This document shows positions 49,126-59,064 of a stretch of DNA of 64,000 nt, one piece after another. The notes beneath the pieces are model-generated. The model ran no database searches and was not told the DNA's origin. It saw only the letters and a list, made by a program, of their open reading frames with translations. The position numbers and the translations under genes are program-made. Position 1 is the first letter of the stretch. Every line of letters begins with the position of its first letter. The DNA comes from Salmonella enterica subsp. enterica serovar Choleraesuis (GTDB lineage Bacteria; Pseudomonadota; Gammaproteobacteria; Enterobacterales; Enterobacteriaceae): the NCBI GenBank assembly GCA_022846635.1, contig AP025685.1, positions 1,798,001-1,862,000 of the forward strand. Reading direction: 5' to 3'.

Positions 49126-49141
49126 TACCACCAAGGTGGTA
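49126..49141. promoter_or_regulatory. 7-2-7 palindrome resembling a NarL/NarP operator upstream of narG
   Basis: TACCACC-AA-GGTGGTA is a perfect inverted repeat of two heptamers with a two-base gap, the arrangement preferred by NarL. Each heptamer departs from TACYNMT only at the last base (C for T). Its centre is about 93 bases before the inferred narG start point. Confidence 0.6.
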
Positions 49142-49178
49142 GTTAATTAATGCAGCTATTTTCATAACCCAGAGCGGG

Positions 49179-49192
49179 TTGATCGTCATCAA
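49179..49192 (+). promoter_or_regulatory. FNR box of the narGHJI promoter
   Basis: TTGATCGTCATCAA matches the FNR consensus exactly in both half sites. With the centre near -41.5, transcription would start near 49227, about 65 bases before narG. The rest of the 410-base narK-narG spacer is AT-rich control DNA with no gene. Confidence 0.88.
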
Positions 49193-49291
49193 ATCTCCTG
49201 AACTTTCTGCACGTTACCGTCGGCCTAAATTCCAGTAGTCCAGCAATGTCGATTATACGAAGAGCCGCAGGCTCCACATCAGGAGAACCCG

Positions 49292-52200
49292 ATGAGTAAA
49301 TTTCTTGATAGGTTTCGCTACTTCAGGCAGAAGGGCGAAACCTTTGCTGATGGTCACGGACAGGTACTTACCACCAACCGCGACTGGGAAGACGGTTACC
49401 GTCAGCGTTGGCAGCACGATAAGATAGTACGCTCCACTCACGGGGTTAACTGCACCGGCTCCTGTAGCTGGCAGATCTTCGTAAAAAATGGCCTTGTGAC
49501 CTGGGAAACCCAGCAGACCGACTATCCGCGCACCCGTCCGGATATGCCAAATCACGAACCACGCGGCTGCCCACGCGGTGCCAGCTACTCATGGTATCTA
49601 TATAGTGCCAACCGCCTGAAATATCCTCAGATGCGTAAGCGCCTGATGAAACTGTGGCGTGAAGCTAAAGCCCAGCACTCCGACCCGGTTGAAGCCTGGG
49701 GCTCCATTATGGAAGACCAGGAAAAAGCGCGTAGTTACAAGCAGGCGCGCGGCCGCGGTGGTTTTGTCCGCTCTTCCTGGCAGGAAGTTAACGAGCTGAT
49801 TGCGGCTTCCAACGTCTGGACTATCAAGAAATTTGGCCCTGACCGTATCGCTGGATTCTCACCAATCCCAGCGATGTCGATGATCTCTTATGCTTCCGGC
49901 GCCCGTTATATTTCATTGCTGGGCGGTAGCTGCCTGAGCTTCTATGACTGGTACTGCGACCTTCCTCCAGCCTCTCCAATGACCTGGGGTGAGCAGACCG
50001 ACGTTCCGGAATCTGCCGACTGGTATAACTCTAGCTACATCCTGGTTTGGGGCTCGAATGTTCCGCAGACCCGTACCCCAGACGCCCACTTCCTGACCGA
50101 GGTGCGCTACAAAGGGACCAAGACCGTCGCGATCACTCCAGACTACGCAGAAATCGCCAAGCTATGCGATCTGTGGCTGGCGCCTAAGCAAGGTACCGAT
50201 AGCGCCATGGCGCTGGCGATGGGCCACGTCATGCTGCGTGAGTTCCACCTCGATAACCCAAGCAAATACTTCACTGATTACGTTCGTCGTTATACCGACA
50301 TGCCGATGCTGGTTATGCTGGAAGAACGCGATGGGTTGCATATTCCAGGCCGCATGCTGCGCGCCTCCGACCTGGTGGATGCATTAGGTCAGGAAAATAA
50401 TCCAGAGTGGAAAACCGTGGCCTGCGATAATCAGTCAGGCGATCTGGTTGCTCCACAGGGTTCTATCGGCTTCCGCTGGGGAGATAAAGGCAAGTGGAAC
50501 CTTGAACAGCGTGATGGTAAATCGGGCGAAGAGATTGAGCTGGCGTTGAGTCTGCTGGGCCGCCATGACGAAGTCGCCAACGTCGGTTTCCCATATTTTG
50601 GCGGTGCTGAAAGCGAAAACTTCAGCAGCGTAGAGCTGGAAGAAGTCATCAGCCACAAGCTGCCGGTCAAACGCCTGCAGCTGGCCAATGGCCGCGAAAT
50701 CTGCGTAACCACCGTTTATGACCTGACTATGGCTAACTACGGCCTCGATCGTGGTCTGGACGATGCAAACTGCGCAAGCAGCTACGATGACGTTAAAGCT
50801 TACACCCCGGCGTGGGCTGAGAAGATTACCGGCGTACCGCGCAGCCAGATCATTCGCACCGCGCGCGAGTTTGCCGATAATGCTGATAAGACTCATGGCC
50901 GTTCAATGATTATCGTCGGTGCCGGTCTTAACCACTGGTTCCATCTGGATATGAACTACCGCGGCATTATCAATATGCTGATTTTCTGCGGTTGCGTAGG
51001 TCAGAGCGGCGGCGGCTGGGCACACTATGTGGGCCAGGAAAAACTGCGTCCGCAGACCGGTTGGTTGCCGCTGGCCTTTGGCCTCGACTGGCAGCGTCCG
51101 CCGCGCCACATGAACAGTACGTCCTACTTCTACAACCATACCAGCCAGTGGCGTTATGAATCCGTCACCGCACAGGATCTGCTGTCACCGCTGGCAGACA
51201 AATCCCGTTACAGCGGCCATCTGGTTGACTTTAACGTGCGCGCCGAGCGTATGGGCTGGCTGCCGTCTTCTCCACAGCTGAATACTAACCCATTGGGTAT
51301 TAAAGCTGCGGCAGATGCTGCCGGGATGACGCCGCAGGACTACACCGTACAGTCTCTGAAAAATGGCACCATTGGTTTTGCATCTGAAAGCCCGGATGCC
51401 GGTAATAACCATCCGCGTAACCTGTTCGTATGGCGTTCTAACCTGCTGGGCTCCTCCGGTAAAGGTCATGAGTTCATGCTCAAATATCTGCTCGGTACCG
51501 AGCACGGTATCCAGGGCAAACAGCTGGGCCAGCAGGGCGATGTGATGCCTGAAGAGGTGGAATGGAAAGATAACGGGCTGGAAGGCAAGCTGGATTTGGT
51601 GGTCACTCTGGACTTCCGTCTGTCCAGTACCTGTCTCTATTCCGACATTATTCTGCCAACCGCTACCTGGTATGAAAAAGACGATCTGAATACTTCAGAT
51701 ATGCATCCGTTCATCCATCCGCTATCTGCGGCTGTGGATCCGGCCTGGGAATCCAAAAGCGATTGGGAAATCTACAAAGCCATCGCTAAGAAATTCTCTG
51801 AGGTTTGTGTCGGCCATCTGGGTAAAGAAACTGACCTGGTGACTCTGCCAATTCAGCATGACTCAGCGGCGGAACTGGCTCAGCCATTCGACGTGAAAGA
51901 CTGGAAAAAAGGGGAATGTGACCTGATTCCGGGCAAAACCGCCCCGCATCTGATGGTGGTTGAGCGTGATTATCCTGCCACTTGGGAACGTTTCACCTCC
52001 CTTGGCCCAATGCTTGAAAAACTGGGTAACGGCGGTAAAGGTATCGGCTGGAAAACCGACGATGAAGTAGAGCTTTTGCGTCGCCTGAACCACACCAAAA
52101 CCGAAGGCCCGGCCAAAGGTCAGCCGCTTATCGACACCGCGATTGATGCGGCTGAAACGGTATTGACTCTGGCTCCGGAAACTAACGGTCAGGTAGCGGT

Positions 52201-53038
52201 TAAAGCCTGGGCTGCGCTAAGTGAATTTACCGGCCGCGACCATACCCATCTGGCGCGTCATAAAGAAGATGAGAAGATTCGCTTCCGCGATATTCAGGCA
52301 CAGCCGCGCAAAATTATCTCCAGCCCAACCTGGTCTGGTCTGGAAGATGAGCACGTCTCCTACAACGCCGGCTACACCAACGTTCATGAGCTGATCCCAT
52401 GGCGCACGCTGTCTGGCCGTCAGCAGCTTTACCAAGATCATCAGTGGATGCGTGACTTCGGCGAAAGCCTGCTGGTATATCGTCCGCCAATTGATACTCG
52501 CTCCGTTAAAGCGGTAATGGGTACCAAGCCGAACGGTAATCCTGAGAAAGCGCTGAACTTCCTGACACCGCATCAGAAGTGGGGTATCCACTCCACCTAT
52601 AGCGACAACCTGCTGATGCTGACTCTGGGGCGCGGTGGGCCAATCGTCTGGATGAGCGAAATCGACGCTAAAGAGCTCGGTATTGAAGATAACGACTGGA
52701 TCGAAGTGTTCAACACCAACGGAGCACTGACCGCCCGTGCGGTAGTAAGCCAGCGCGTTCCGGCCGGAATGACCATGATGTACCACGCTCAGGAACGCAT
52801 CGTGAACCTGCCGGGTTCTGAAATTACCGGTCAGCGCGGCGGTATCCATAACTCGGTAACCCGTATTACGCCGAAGCCAACCCATATGATTGGTGGCTAT
52901 GCCCACCTGGCCTATGGCTTTAACTATTACGGCACCGTGGGTTCCAACCGTGATGAGTTTGTGGTGGTACGTAAGATGAAGAACATTAACTGGCTGGATG
53001 GGGAAGGCAACGACCAGCAACAGGAGAGCGTCAAATGA
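49292..53038 (+). CDS. narG: respiratory nitrate reductase A, alpha subunit
   Basis: The 1248-residue subunit carries the Mo-bisMGD cofactor that reduces nitrate to nitrite on the cytoplasmic face, plus the FS0 [4Fe-4S] cluster held by one His and three Cys (HGVNCTGSCSWQ and RGCPRG near residues 50-95). The N-terminal RFRYFRQKGE is a vestigial twin-arginine-like signal. The C-terminal cofactor-binding part (from about 1080) is complete. It overlaps narH by four bases (ATGA). Confidence 0.98.
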   Translation: MSKFLDRFRYFRQKGETFADGHGQVLTTNRDWEDGYRQRWQHDKIVRSTHGVNCTGSCSWQIFVKNGLVTWETQQTDYPRTRPDMPNHEPRGCPRGASYSWYLYSANRLKYPQMRKRLMKLWREAKAQHSDPVEAWGSIMEDQEKARSYKQARGRGGFVRSSWQEVNELIAASNVWTIKKFGPDRIAGFSPIPAMSMISYASGARYISLLGGSCLSFYDWYCDLPPASPMTWGEQTDVPESADWYNSSYILVWGSNVPQTRTPDAHFLTEVRYKGTKTVAITPDYAEIAKLCDLWLAPKQGTDSAMALAMGHVMLREFHLDNPSKYFTDYVRRYTDMPMLVMLEERDGLHIPGRMLRASDLVDALGQENNPEWKTVACDNQSGDLVAPQGSIGFRWGDKGKWNLEQRDGKSGEEIELALSLLGRHDEVANVGFPYFGGAESENFSSVELEEVISHKLPVKRLQLANGREICVTTVYDLTMANYGLDRGLDDANCASSYDDVKAYTPAWAEKITGVPRSQIIRTAREFADNADKTHGRSMIIVGAGLNHWFHLDMNYRGIINMLIFCGCVGQSGGGWAHYVGQEKLRPQTGWLPLAFGLDWQRPPRHMNSTSYFYNHTSQWRYESVTAQDLLSPLADKSRYSGHLVDFNVRAERMGWLPSSPQLNTNPLGIKAAADAAGMTPQDYTVQSLKNGTIGFASESPDAGNNHPRNLFVWRSNLLGSSGKGHEFMLKYLLGTEHGIQGKQLGQQGDVMPEEVEWKDNGLEGKLDLVVTLDFRLSSTCLYSDIILPTATWYEKDDLNTSDMHPFIHPLSAAVDPAWESKSDWEIYKAIAKKFSEVCVGHLGKETDLVTLPIQHDSAAELAQPFDVKDWKKGECDLIPGKTAPHLMVVERDYPATWERFTSLGPMLEKLGNGGKGIGWKTDDEVELLRRLNHTKTEGPAKGQPLIDTAIDAAETVLTLAPETNGQVAVKAWAALSEFTGRDHTHLARHKEDEKIRFRDIQAQPRKIISSPTWSGLEDEHVSYNAGYTNVHELIPWRTLSGRQQLYQDHQWMRDFGESLLVYRPPIDTRSVKAVMGTKPNGNPEKALNFLTPHQKWGIHSTYSDNLLMLTLGRGGPIVWMSEIDAKELGIEDNDWIEVFNTNGALTARAVVSQRVPAGMTMMYHAQERIVNLPGSEITGQRGGIHNSVTRITPKPTHMIGGYAHLAYGFNYYGTVGSNRDEFVVVRKMKNINWLDGEGNDQQQESVK

Positions 53039-54570
53039 AAATTCGTTCACAAGTTGGCATGGTCCTGAATCTGGATAAGTGCATCGGTTGCCATACCTGT
53101 TCAGTTACCTGTAAGAATGTCTGGACCAGCCGCGAAGGCGTGGAATACGCCTGGTTTAACAACGTTGAAACTAAGCCTGGTATTGGCTTTCCTGACGACT
53201 GGGAGAACCAGGAGAAATGGAAAGGGGGCTGGATCCGTAAAATCAACGGTAAGCTTCAGCCGCGCATGGGTAATAAGGCCACTCTGCTGGGTAAGATCTT
53301 TGCCAACCCGCACCTGCCAGGGATTGACGATTACTACGAGCCGTTTGATTTTGATTATCAGCGCCTGCACAACGCGCCGGAAGGTAAGCACCAGCCGATT
53401 GCCCGTCCGCGCTCGCTGATTACCGGCAAGCGGATGAATAAAATTGAGAAGGGGCCGAACTGGGAAGACGACCTGGGCGGTAACTTTGAAAAACTGTCTC
53501 AAGATCAGAACTTCGCCAACCTGCAAAAGGCGATGTATGGCCAGTTTGAAAATACCTTCATGATGTATCTGCCGCGCCTGTGTGAGCACTGTCTCAATCC
53601 GGCGTGCGTGGCAACCTGCCCGAGCGGTGCCATCTATAAGCGTGACGAAGACGGTATTGTTCTGATTGACCAGGATAAGTGCCGCGGCTGGCGGATGTGT
53701 ATCACCGGCTGCCCTTATAAGAAGATCTACTTCAACTGGAAAAGCGGTAAGTCTGAGAAGTGCATTTTCTGCTATCCACGTATCGAATCCGGTATGCCAA
53801 CCGTCTGTTCCGAGACCTGCGTAGGGCGCATCCGCTATCTGGGCGTGCTGTTATACGATGCAGATGCTATCGAGCAGGCGGCAAGCACAGAGAACGAGAA
53901 AGATCTTTATCAGCGCCAGCTCGACATCTTCCTGGATCCTAACGATCCGGCGGTTATCGAGCAGGCTCAGAAAGATGGTATCCCTCTGAGCGTTATCGAT
54001 GCCGCCCAGCGTTCGCCAGTTTGGAAGATGGCGATGGACTGGAAGCTGGCTCTGCCGTTGCATCCGGAATACCGCACTTTGCCAATGGTTTGGTACGTGC
54101 CGCCGTTGTCACCTATTCAGTCTGCGGCTGATGCCGGTGAACTGCCGCACACCGGCATTCTGCCAGACGTAGAAAGCCTGCGTATCCCGGTTGAATATCT
54201 GGCCAACCTGCTAACCGCAGGCGATACCGCACCGGTACTGCGCGCGCTCAAACGTATGATGGCAATGCGCCACTATAAACGTGCGGAAACCGTAGAGGGT
54301 GAAGTGGATACCCGGGCATTGCAGGAAGTGGGTTTAACTGAAGCCCAGGCTCAGGAGATGTATCGCTATTTGGCGATTGCTAACTACGAAGATCGCTTTG
54401 TGGTACCGAGCAGCCACCGTGAACTGGCGCGCGAAGCCTTCCCGGAAAGCAAAGGCTGCGGCTTTAGCTTCGGCGACGGCTGTCATAACAGCGACAGCCA
54501 GTTCAACCTGTTCAATAGCCGCCGCATCGATGCGGTAGACGTCTCAGTGAAAACGGAGCCGCACCCATGA
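53035..54570 (+). CDS. narH: respiratory nitrate reductase A, beta subunit
   Basis: The 511-residue electron-transfer subunit has four Cys groups for three [4Fe-4S] and one [3Fe-4S] cluster: CIGCHTCSVTC near residue 16, CEHCLNPACVATCPSG near 184, CRGWRMCITGCPYKK and CIFCYPRIESG. The Trp in CRGWRMC, replacing a Cys, is the normal cause of the [3Fe-4S] centre and not a defect. It passes electrons from NarI hemes to NarG. Confidence 0.98.
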   Translation: MKIRSQVGMVLNLDKCIGCHTCSVTCKNVWTSREGVEYAWFNNVETKPGIGFPDDWENQEKWKGGWIRKINGKLQPRMGNKATLLGKIFANPHLPGIDDYYEPFDFDYQRLHNAPEGKHQPIARPRSLITGKRMNKIEKGPNWEDDLGGNFEKLSQDQNFANLQKAMYGQFENTFMMYLPRLCEHCLNPACVATCPSGAIYKRDEDGIVLIDQDKCRGWRMCITGCPYKKIYFNWKSGKSEKCIFCYPRIESGMPTVCSETCVGRIRYLGVLLYDADAIEQAASTENEKDLYQRQLDIFLDPNDPAVIEQAQKDGIPLSVIDAAQRSPVWKMAMDWKLALPLHPEYRTLPMVWYVPPLSPIQSAADAGELPHTGILPDVESLRIPVEYLANLLTAGDTAPVLRALKRMMAMRHYKRAETVEGEVDTRALQEVGLTEAQAQEMYRYLAIANYEDRFVVPSSHRELAREAFPESKGCGFSFGDGCHNSDSQFNLFNSRRIDAVDVSVKTEPHP

Positions 54571-55277
54571 TTGAACTACTGGTTATTTCACGACTGCTGG
54601 AGTATCCCGATAGCGAACTGATGGCAAACCATCAGGAGCTCTGCGAAGTGGTAACCGGTTCAGACCTGCTTTCTGGTAATCAGAAGCAGGCCCTGAATCA
54701 GTTTATTACTACGCTGGCGGCCAAGGATTTACTGGATGCTCAGTCGGAGTATGGCGAACTGTTTGACCGTGGCCGCGCGACATCTCTGCTGTTATTTGAA
54801 CATGTGCACGGCGAATCACGGGATCGCGGGCAGGCGATGGTTGACCTGCTGGCGCAATACGAACAGGCCGGGCTGGAGCTGACTCAGCGCGAGCTGCCGG
54901 ACCATTTGCCGCTGTATCTGGAGTACCTGGCCCAGAGCCCGGAAAACCAGGCGCGTCAGGGGTTAACCGATATTGCGCCGATTCTGGCCCTGCTTAGCGC
55001 GCGTCTGCAACAGCGCGACTGTGCCTATGATGTGCTGTTTACTACGCTGTTGGCTCTGGCCGGCAGCGCCGTCGACCCGCAGAAAGTGGCACAACAGCTG
55101 GCCAACGAGGCCCGGGATGATACGCCGGACGCCCTTGATGCGGTATGGGAAGAAGAGCAGGTGAAATTCTTCGCCGACAAGGGGTGCGATGACTCACAGG
55201 TGACGGCTCACCAGCGGCGCTTTGCAGGCGCCGTTGCGCCTCAGTATCTCAATATTAGTCAGGGGGATCAGCAGTGA
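54567..55277 (+). CDS. narJ: nitrate reductase molybdenum-cofactor assembly chaperone NarJ
   Basis: The 236-residue TorD/NarJ-family chaperone is mainly helical, with the pattern LLEYPDSEL near the start and [16 protein letters not shown] near residue 110. It binds the NarG N-terminus, lets the molybdenum cofactor and FS0 be inserted, and is not part of the final enzyme. It overlaps narH by four bases and narI by one (TGATG). Confidence 0.96.
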   Translation: MIELLVISRLLEYPDSELMANHQELCEVVTGSDLLSGNQKQALNQFITTLAAKDLLDAQSEYGELFDRGRATSLLLFEHVHGESRDRGQAMVDLLAQYEQAGLELTQRELPDHLPLYLEYLAQSPENQARQGLTDIAPILALLSARLQQRDCAYDVLFTTLLALAGSAVDPQKVAQQLANEARDDTPDALDAVWEEEQVKFFADKGCDDSQVTAHQRRFAGAVAPQYLNISQGDQQ

Positions 55278-55954
55278 TGCACTACCTCAATCTGTTCTTT
55301 TTCGATATCTATCCCTATATTGCCGGTGCGGTATTTTTGATTGGTAGCTGGCTGCGTTACGACTATGGCCAGTACAGCTGGCGTGCGTCATCGAGCCAGA
55401 TGCTGGACCGAAAAGGGATGAACCTTGCGTCTAACCTGTTCCACTTCGGTATCCTTGGCGTATTTGCCGGGCATTTCCTGGGAATGCTGACGCCGCATTG
55501 GGTCTATGAGTCATTCCTGCCTATCGACGTGAAGCAGAAAATGGCAATGATCGGCGGCGGTCTGGCCGGCCTGATGACCCTGGTCGGTGGCCTGTTGCTT
55601 TTGAAGCGCCGTCTGTTTAGCCCACGTATTCGCGCAACCACGACTGGAGCCGATATTCTGGTTCTGACTCTGCTGGTGGTGCAGTGTGCGCTGGGTCTGC
55701 TGACTATTCCATTCTCGGCACAGCATATGGACGGCAGTGAGATGATGAAGCTGGTTGGCTGGGCGCAGTCTGTGGTGACTTTCCACGGCGGTGCGGCCGA
55801 ACACCTGGACGGTGTTGCCGTGGTATATCGTATCCACCTGGTTCTGGGTATGACGCTGTTCCTGCTATTCCCATTCTCGCGTTTGGTACATATCTGGAGC
55901 GTTCCGGTTGAGTATCTTACCCGCCGTTATCAGCTGGTACGCGCTCGTCGCTAA
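55277..55954 (+). CDS. narI: respiratory nitrate reductase A, gamma subunit (cytochrome b)
   Basis: The ATG overlapping the narJ stop gives 225 residues, as in E. coli; a GTG three bases earlier is also in frame. Five membrane helices hold two b hemes through conserved His residues ([32 protein letters not shown]). It oxidises quinol on the periplasmic side and feeds electrons to NarH. A terminator follows. Confidence 0.97.
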   Translation: MHYLNLFFFDIYPYIAGAVFLIGSWLRYDYGQYSWRASSSQMLDRKGMNLASNLFHFGILGVFAGHFLGMLTPHWVYESFLPIDVKQKMAMIGGGLAGLMTLVGGLLLLKRRLFSPRIRATTTGADILVLTLLVVQCALGLLTIPFSAQHMDGSEMMKLVGWAQSVVTFHGGAAEHLDGVAVVYRIHLVLGMTLFLLFPFSRLVHIWSVPVEYLTRRYQLVRARR

Positions 55955-55999
55955 AGGTAGTTTGAGAATAAGCAGGACATCTCCTGCATAAGCAAGATA

Positions 56000-56031
56000 A
56001 AAGCCGCAATGGAAACGTTGTGGCTTTTTTA
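56000..56031 (+). terminator. probable terminator of narGHJI
   Basis: The stem aagccgcaa / ttgtggctt has one wobble/mismatch and an eight-base loop and is followed by six T, 46 bases after narI. Confidence 0.75.
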
Positions 56032-56154
56032 TTACCCAGGTTTTTTCGAGCCTGGGTTCTGATTTGTATCTCTGATTGCTGATACCTCGGCCCCTTAATC
56101 ATAGTGTTCTGGCCCATTTGACTACACTTAGCTCAAAGGTGAGGGGAGATGATA

Positions 56155-56673
56155 ATGAGCCGGGAACCGTTGGATGAGTGGCAAAGCAGGCATACACCGG
56201 TGCAAGAAAATATGCACTGGCAGCGACGTGAATGGTGTTTACAGCGTATAGGCTCTCTATTGTTATTTGCGGTAGTGATACTCGGCTGCTGTGGACTTTT
56301 TTCCAAAGGATTTTTAAGTAATCAGAAAAAAATCTCAAGCGATGGCAGGCTGGAGGTTGAGTATGAGCGCTTTGGCCTGCGGGATAGCAATATGTCTTTA
56401 ACCATTCGCGAGCTCAAACCCTTTTCCGGGCCTTTTGTGGTAACTCTTAATAGTGAAGAGATGGATAACTTTCAAATCCAAACTTTGCAGCCACCGCCGT
56501 TACACGCCAGCAGCGATAATCATGGCATGACATTATTCTGGCCACGCGACAGTGTGAAAAATGGAGCCAGCGTTTGGATAGGTTTGCAGCCTCAAAATCC
56601 CGGACGATATCAGGTCACCGTGACTAATGACCACGGTTCGCAACTGCGATTCACTCAGTGGATTTATCCCTAG
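56155..56673 (+). CDS. small membrane-anchored protein of unknown function upstream of a DUF421 gene
   Basis: I prefer the ATG at 56155 (172 residues), seven bases after an AGGGGAG site; the ATG at 56149 is too close. One membrane helix lies near residues 30-52 (SLLLFAVVILGCCGLF), followed by a soluble, probably periplasmic domain of beta strands (LEVEYERFGLRDSNMSLTIRELKPF and GRYQVTVTNDHGSQLRFTQW). I do not know the family. The next gene starts nine bases after its stop, so the two form an operon inserted between narI and the tRNA-Tyr genes. Confidence 0.8.
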   Translation: MSREPLDEWQSRHTPVQENMHWQRREWCLQRIGSLLLFAVVILGCCGLFSKGFLSNQKKISSDGRLEVEYERFGLRDSNMSLTIRELKPFSGPFVVTLNSEEMDNFQIQTLQPPPLHASSDNHGMTLFWPRDSVKNGASVWIGLQPQNPGRYQVTVTNDHGSQLRFTQWIYP

Positions 56674-56681
56674 GAGCGTCA

Positions 56682-57131
56682 ATGGAAACGGTACTGCGCG
56701 CGGCCAGTATGTATATAGTGCTGATGATAGTGTTAAAAATTGCCGGTAAGCGAACCCTGCTGGAGATGACTTCTTTTGACCTTATCCTCTTGCTAATTAT
56801 AAGCGAGGCGACTCAACAGGCTTTGTTGGGTAATGACTTCTCGGTGACAGGGGCCGCTTTAACAATAGTGACGCTGATCGTCGTGGATATTCTGTTTGGC
56901 ATGATGAAAGGCTGGTTTCCCCGGCTGGAGTTATTTATTGATGGCAGTCCGTTAATTTTAGTTGAACACGGGAAACTTCTGCCGATGCGGGCTAAACGCG
57001 CCGGAATAACCGAAGACGATGTGCTTAACTCCGCCCGTAGCAGCCAGGGGCTGGAACGGTTGGACCAAATCAAATTCGCCATCCTTGAGAAGAATGGCAA
57101 AATTTCGATTATTCCTGAGGAGCAGTCGTAA
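56682..57131 (+). CDS. DUF421 (YetF/YcaP-like) membrane protein
   Basis: The ATG at 56682 follows a TAGGAG site and gives 149 residues. Three membrane helices (about 5-25, 35-55, 57-78) are followed by a cytoplasmic DUF421 domain with PLILVEHGKLL and the IKFAILEKNGKISIIP end. Family members such as YetF and YcaP are inner-membrane proteins without a settled function. It is co-directional with the 172-residue protein. Confidence 0.88.
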   Translation: METVLRAASMYIVLMIVLKIAGKRTLLEMTSFDLILLLIISEATQQALLGNDFSVTGAALTIVTLIVVDILFGMMKGWFPRLELFIDGSPLILVEHGKLLPMRAKRAGITEDDVLNSARSSQGLERLDQIKFAILEKNGKISIIPEEQS

Positions 57132-57161
57132 TAGTCATTTACGCGACTTCTTTAGTTGTAA

Positions 57162-57740
57162 GCAGGATAAAGAATATCGCGAGCTGAATTATTTGAAGGT
57201 ATGACATGAGAGTGATGGTGGTGGGGGAAGGATTATTCTCCGCTTCGCTGCGAACCCTTCGGGCCGCACTGCGTGCGTTCTCTCGCTTTCGCTCGAGTCG
57301 AACCTTAGTCGAAGTTTCTCATCCTTCCCCGGATGGGCAGGATAGGGAATCTCGTGAACTGGACTTTTTGAAGGTATGACATGGAAGAGATGGTGGTGGG
57401 GGAAGGATTATTCTCCGCTTCGCTGCGAACCCTTCGGGCCGCACTGCGTGCGTTCTCTCGCTTTCGCTCGAGTCGAACCTTAGTCGAAGTTTCTCATCCT
57501 TCCCCGGATGGGCAGGATATGAAATATCATGAGCTGAATTATTTGAAGGAATTACATGGAAGAGAGGGTGGTGGGGGAAGGATTATTCTCCGCTTCGCAG
57601 CGAACCCTTCGGGCCGCACTGCGTGCGTTCTCTCGCTTTCGCTCGAGTCGAACCTTGGTCGAAGCTTCTCATCCTTCCCCGGATGGGCAGGATAGGGAAT
57701 CTCATGAGCTGAATTATTTGAAGGAATTACATGGAAGAGA
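57162..57740 (-). repeat. 175-bp tandem repeats behind tRNA-Tyr (rtT/tpr-like)
   Basis: Three copies start at 57216, 57391 and 57566 on + strand numbering, exactly 175 bases apart; the tRNA gene at 57741 is the fourth step. Each begins with a copy of the last 19 or so bases of the tRNA gene (TGGTGGTGGGGGAAGGATT as read on +, first base changed in the 57566 copy). A partial unit remains at about 57162-57215. This corresponds to the E. coli tyrT terminal repeats of 178 bp that give rtT RNA. Open frames inside are repeat-derived and not counted as genes. Confidence 0.9.
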
Positions 57741-57825
<85 letters not shown>

Positions 57826-57958
57826 AGGGTATTCAAATTGTAGAGCAAACTTCCGTTCGCTAATGGCAATTTACTTCGAATGAAGTATCTCACCTTTCTC
57901 CGAAACGCAGTCATGTAAGCACTGTCTTCGTGGGTTATCGCATCTCTGCAATAAATAA

Positions 57959-58043
<85 letters not shown>

Positions 58044-58073
58044 ACTGGCCTGCTCTCGGTAAGAGCGGGGCGC

Positions 58074-58101
58074 ATCATATCAAATGAAGCGCCGCTGTAA
58101 A
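58074..58101 (-). promoter_or_regulatory. stable-RNA promoter of the tRNA-Tyr operon
   Basis: Read on the minus strand: TTTACA, 16 bases, TATGAT, then a GC-rich discriminator GCGCCCCGC. This is almost the E. coli tyrT promoter, a model for stringent control, and lies about 30 bases before the first tRNA. Confidence 0.92.
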
Positions 58102-58178
58102 GCCCTGAATCTAACAAAAAGAATTGTTTGCGTGTTTTTTGCCCGCAACGGGTTAAAGTTAAACCGCAGCAGCCGGTT

Positions 58179-59021
58179 TTACAAAATAATCGTGCGGTTT
58201 CCGTAGACGAAAACCCGCTGCGCCAGTACCTGGTACAGCGCCCGGCTGAGAACGTTTTTCTCCACGTCGCGGCCGGCTCGCATCATCTCTTCTGCGGTAT
58301 AGCTGTGATCCACGTGAATAACATCCTGCATAATGATCGGGCCTTCATCCAGGTTATCGTTCACATAGTGAGCGGTAGCGCCAATGATTTTTACACCGCG
58401 CTCGTAAGCCTGATGGTAAGGCCGGGCGCCGATAAAAGCAGGCAAGAAAGAGTGGTGGATATTGATAATTTTATTGGCGAAGCGGGAAACAAACTCTGGC
58501 GTTAAAACGCGCATGTATTTCGCCAGCACCACATATTCCGGATCCCATGCCGCTACCGCGTCGGCCATCTGCGCATCGTGCTCGGCGCGGCTCAGGCCTT
58601 CGTGGCTGACTAGCTGGAAAGGCACGCCAAATTGTTCCACCAGGTTACGCAGCGTTTCGTGGTTACCGATAACCGCTGCAATTTCTACGTCCAGCCCGCC
58701 GTAATTCGCTTTCATTAACAGGTCGCCAAGGCAATGAGCCTCTTTCGTCACCATAATAACGATGCGTCGACGGCCGGCGCTATTAAGCTCGCGAACGGAT
58801 CCTTCCGGCAAGGCACCATCGAGGTCTGCCAGGAAAGTCGCATCGTTGAAGATCCCTTCAAGCTCAGTACGCATAAAAAAACGCCCGGTGCGATGATCGA
58901 CAAACTCATTATTTTGCACAATGTTCAGTTCGTGCTTGTAACAGATATTGGTAATGCGCGCGATAAGCCCTTTCTGGTCAGGGCAGATGGTGCGCAGGAC
59001 TTTGCGTTGAAGTGTTTGCAT
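58179..59021 (-). CDS. purU: formyltetrahydrofolate deformylase
   Basis: The 280-residue enzyme hydrolyses 10-formyl-THF to formate and THF, supplying formate for PurT and balancing one-carbon pools. It has an N-terminal ACT-type domain (about 8-85) and a formyltransferase-like catalytic domain with NIHHSFLPAFIGARPYHQ near residue 205 and the GPIIMQDVIHVDH segment. The frame is full length. It faces the tRNA operon on the same strand. Confidence 0.96.
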   Translation of the reverse strand: MQTLQRKVLRTICPDQKGLIARITNICYKHELNIVQNNEFVDHRTGRFFMRTELEGIFNDATFLADLDGALPEGSVRELNSAGRRRIVIMVTKEAHCLGDLLMKANYGGLDVEIAAVIGNHETLRNLVEQFGVPFQLVSHEGLSRAEHDAQMADAVAAWDPEYVVLAKYMRVLTPEFVSRFANKIINIHHSFLPAFIGARPYHQAYERGVKIIGATAHYVNDNLDEGPIIMQDVIHVDHSYTAEEMMRAGRDVEKNVLSRALYQVLAQRVFVYGNRTIIL

Positions 59022-59064
59022 TGGTGATGTTCACCTTAATATTTATTGTGTGTTGGAATTATAT

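Noticed and set aside
53680..53720. Missing cysteine in a NarH iron-sulfur motif (CRGWRMC)
   Set aside because: The Trp is normal in NarH and gives the [3Fe-4S] cluster; it is not a mutation.
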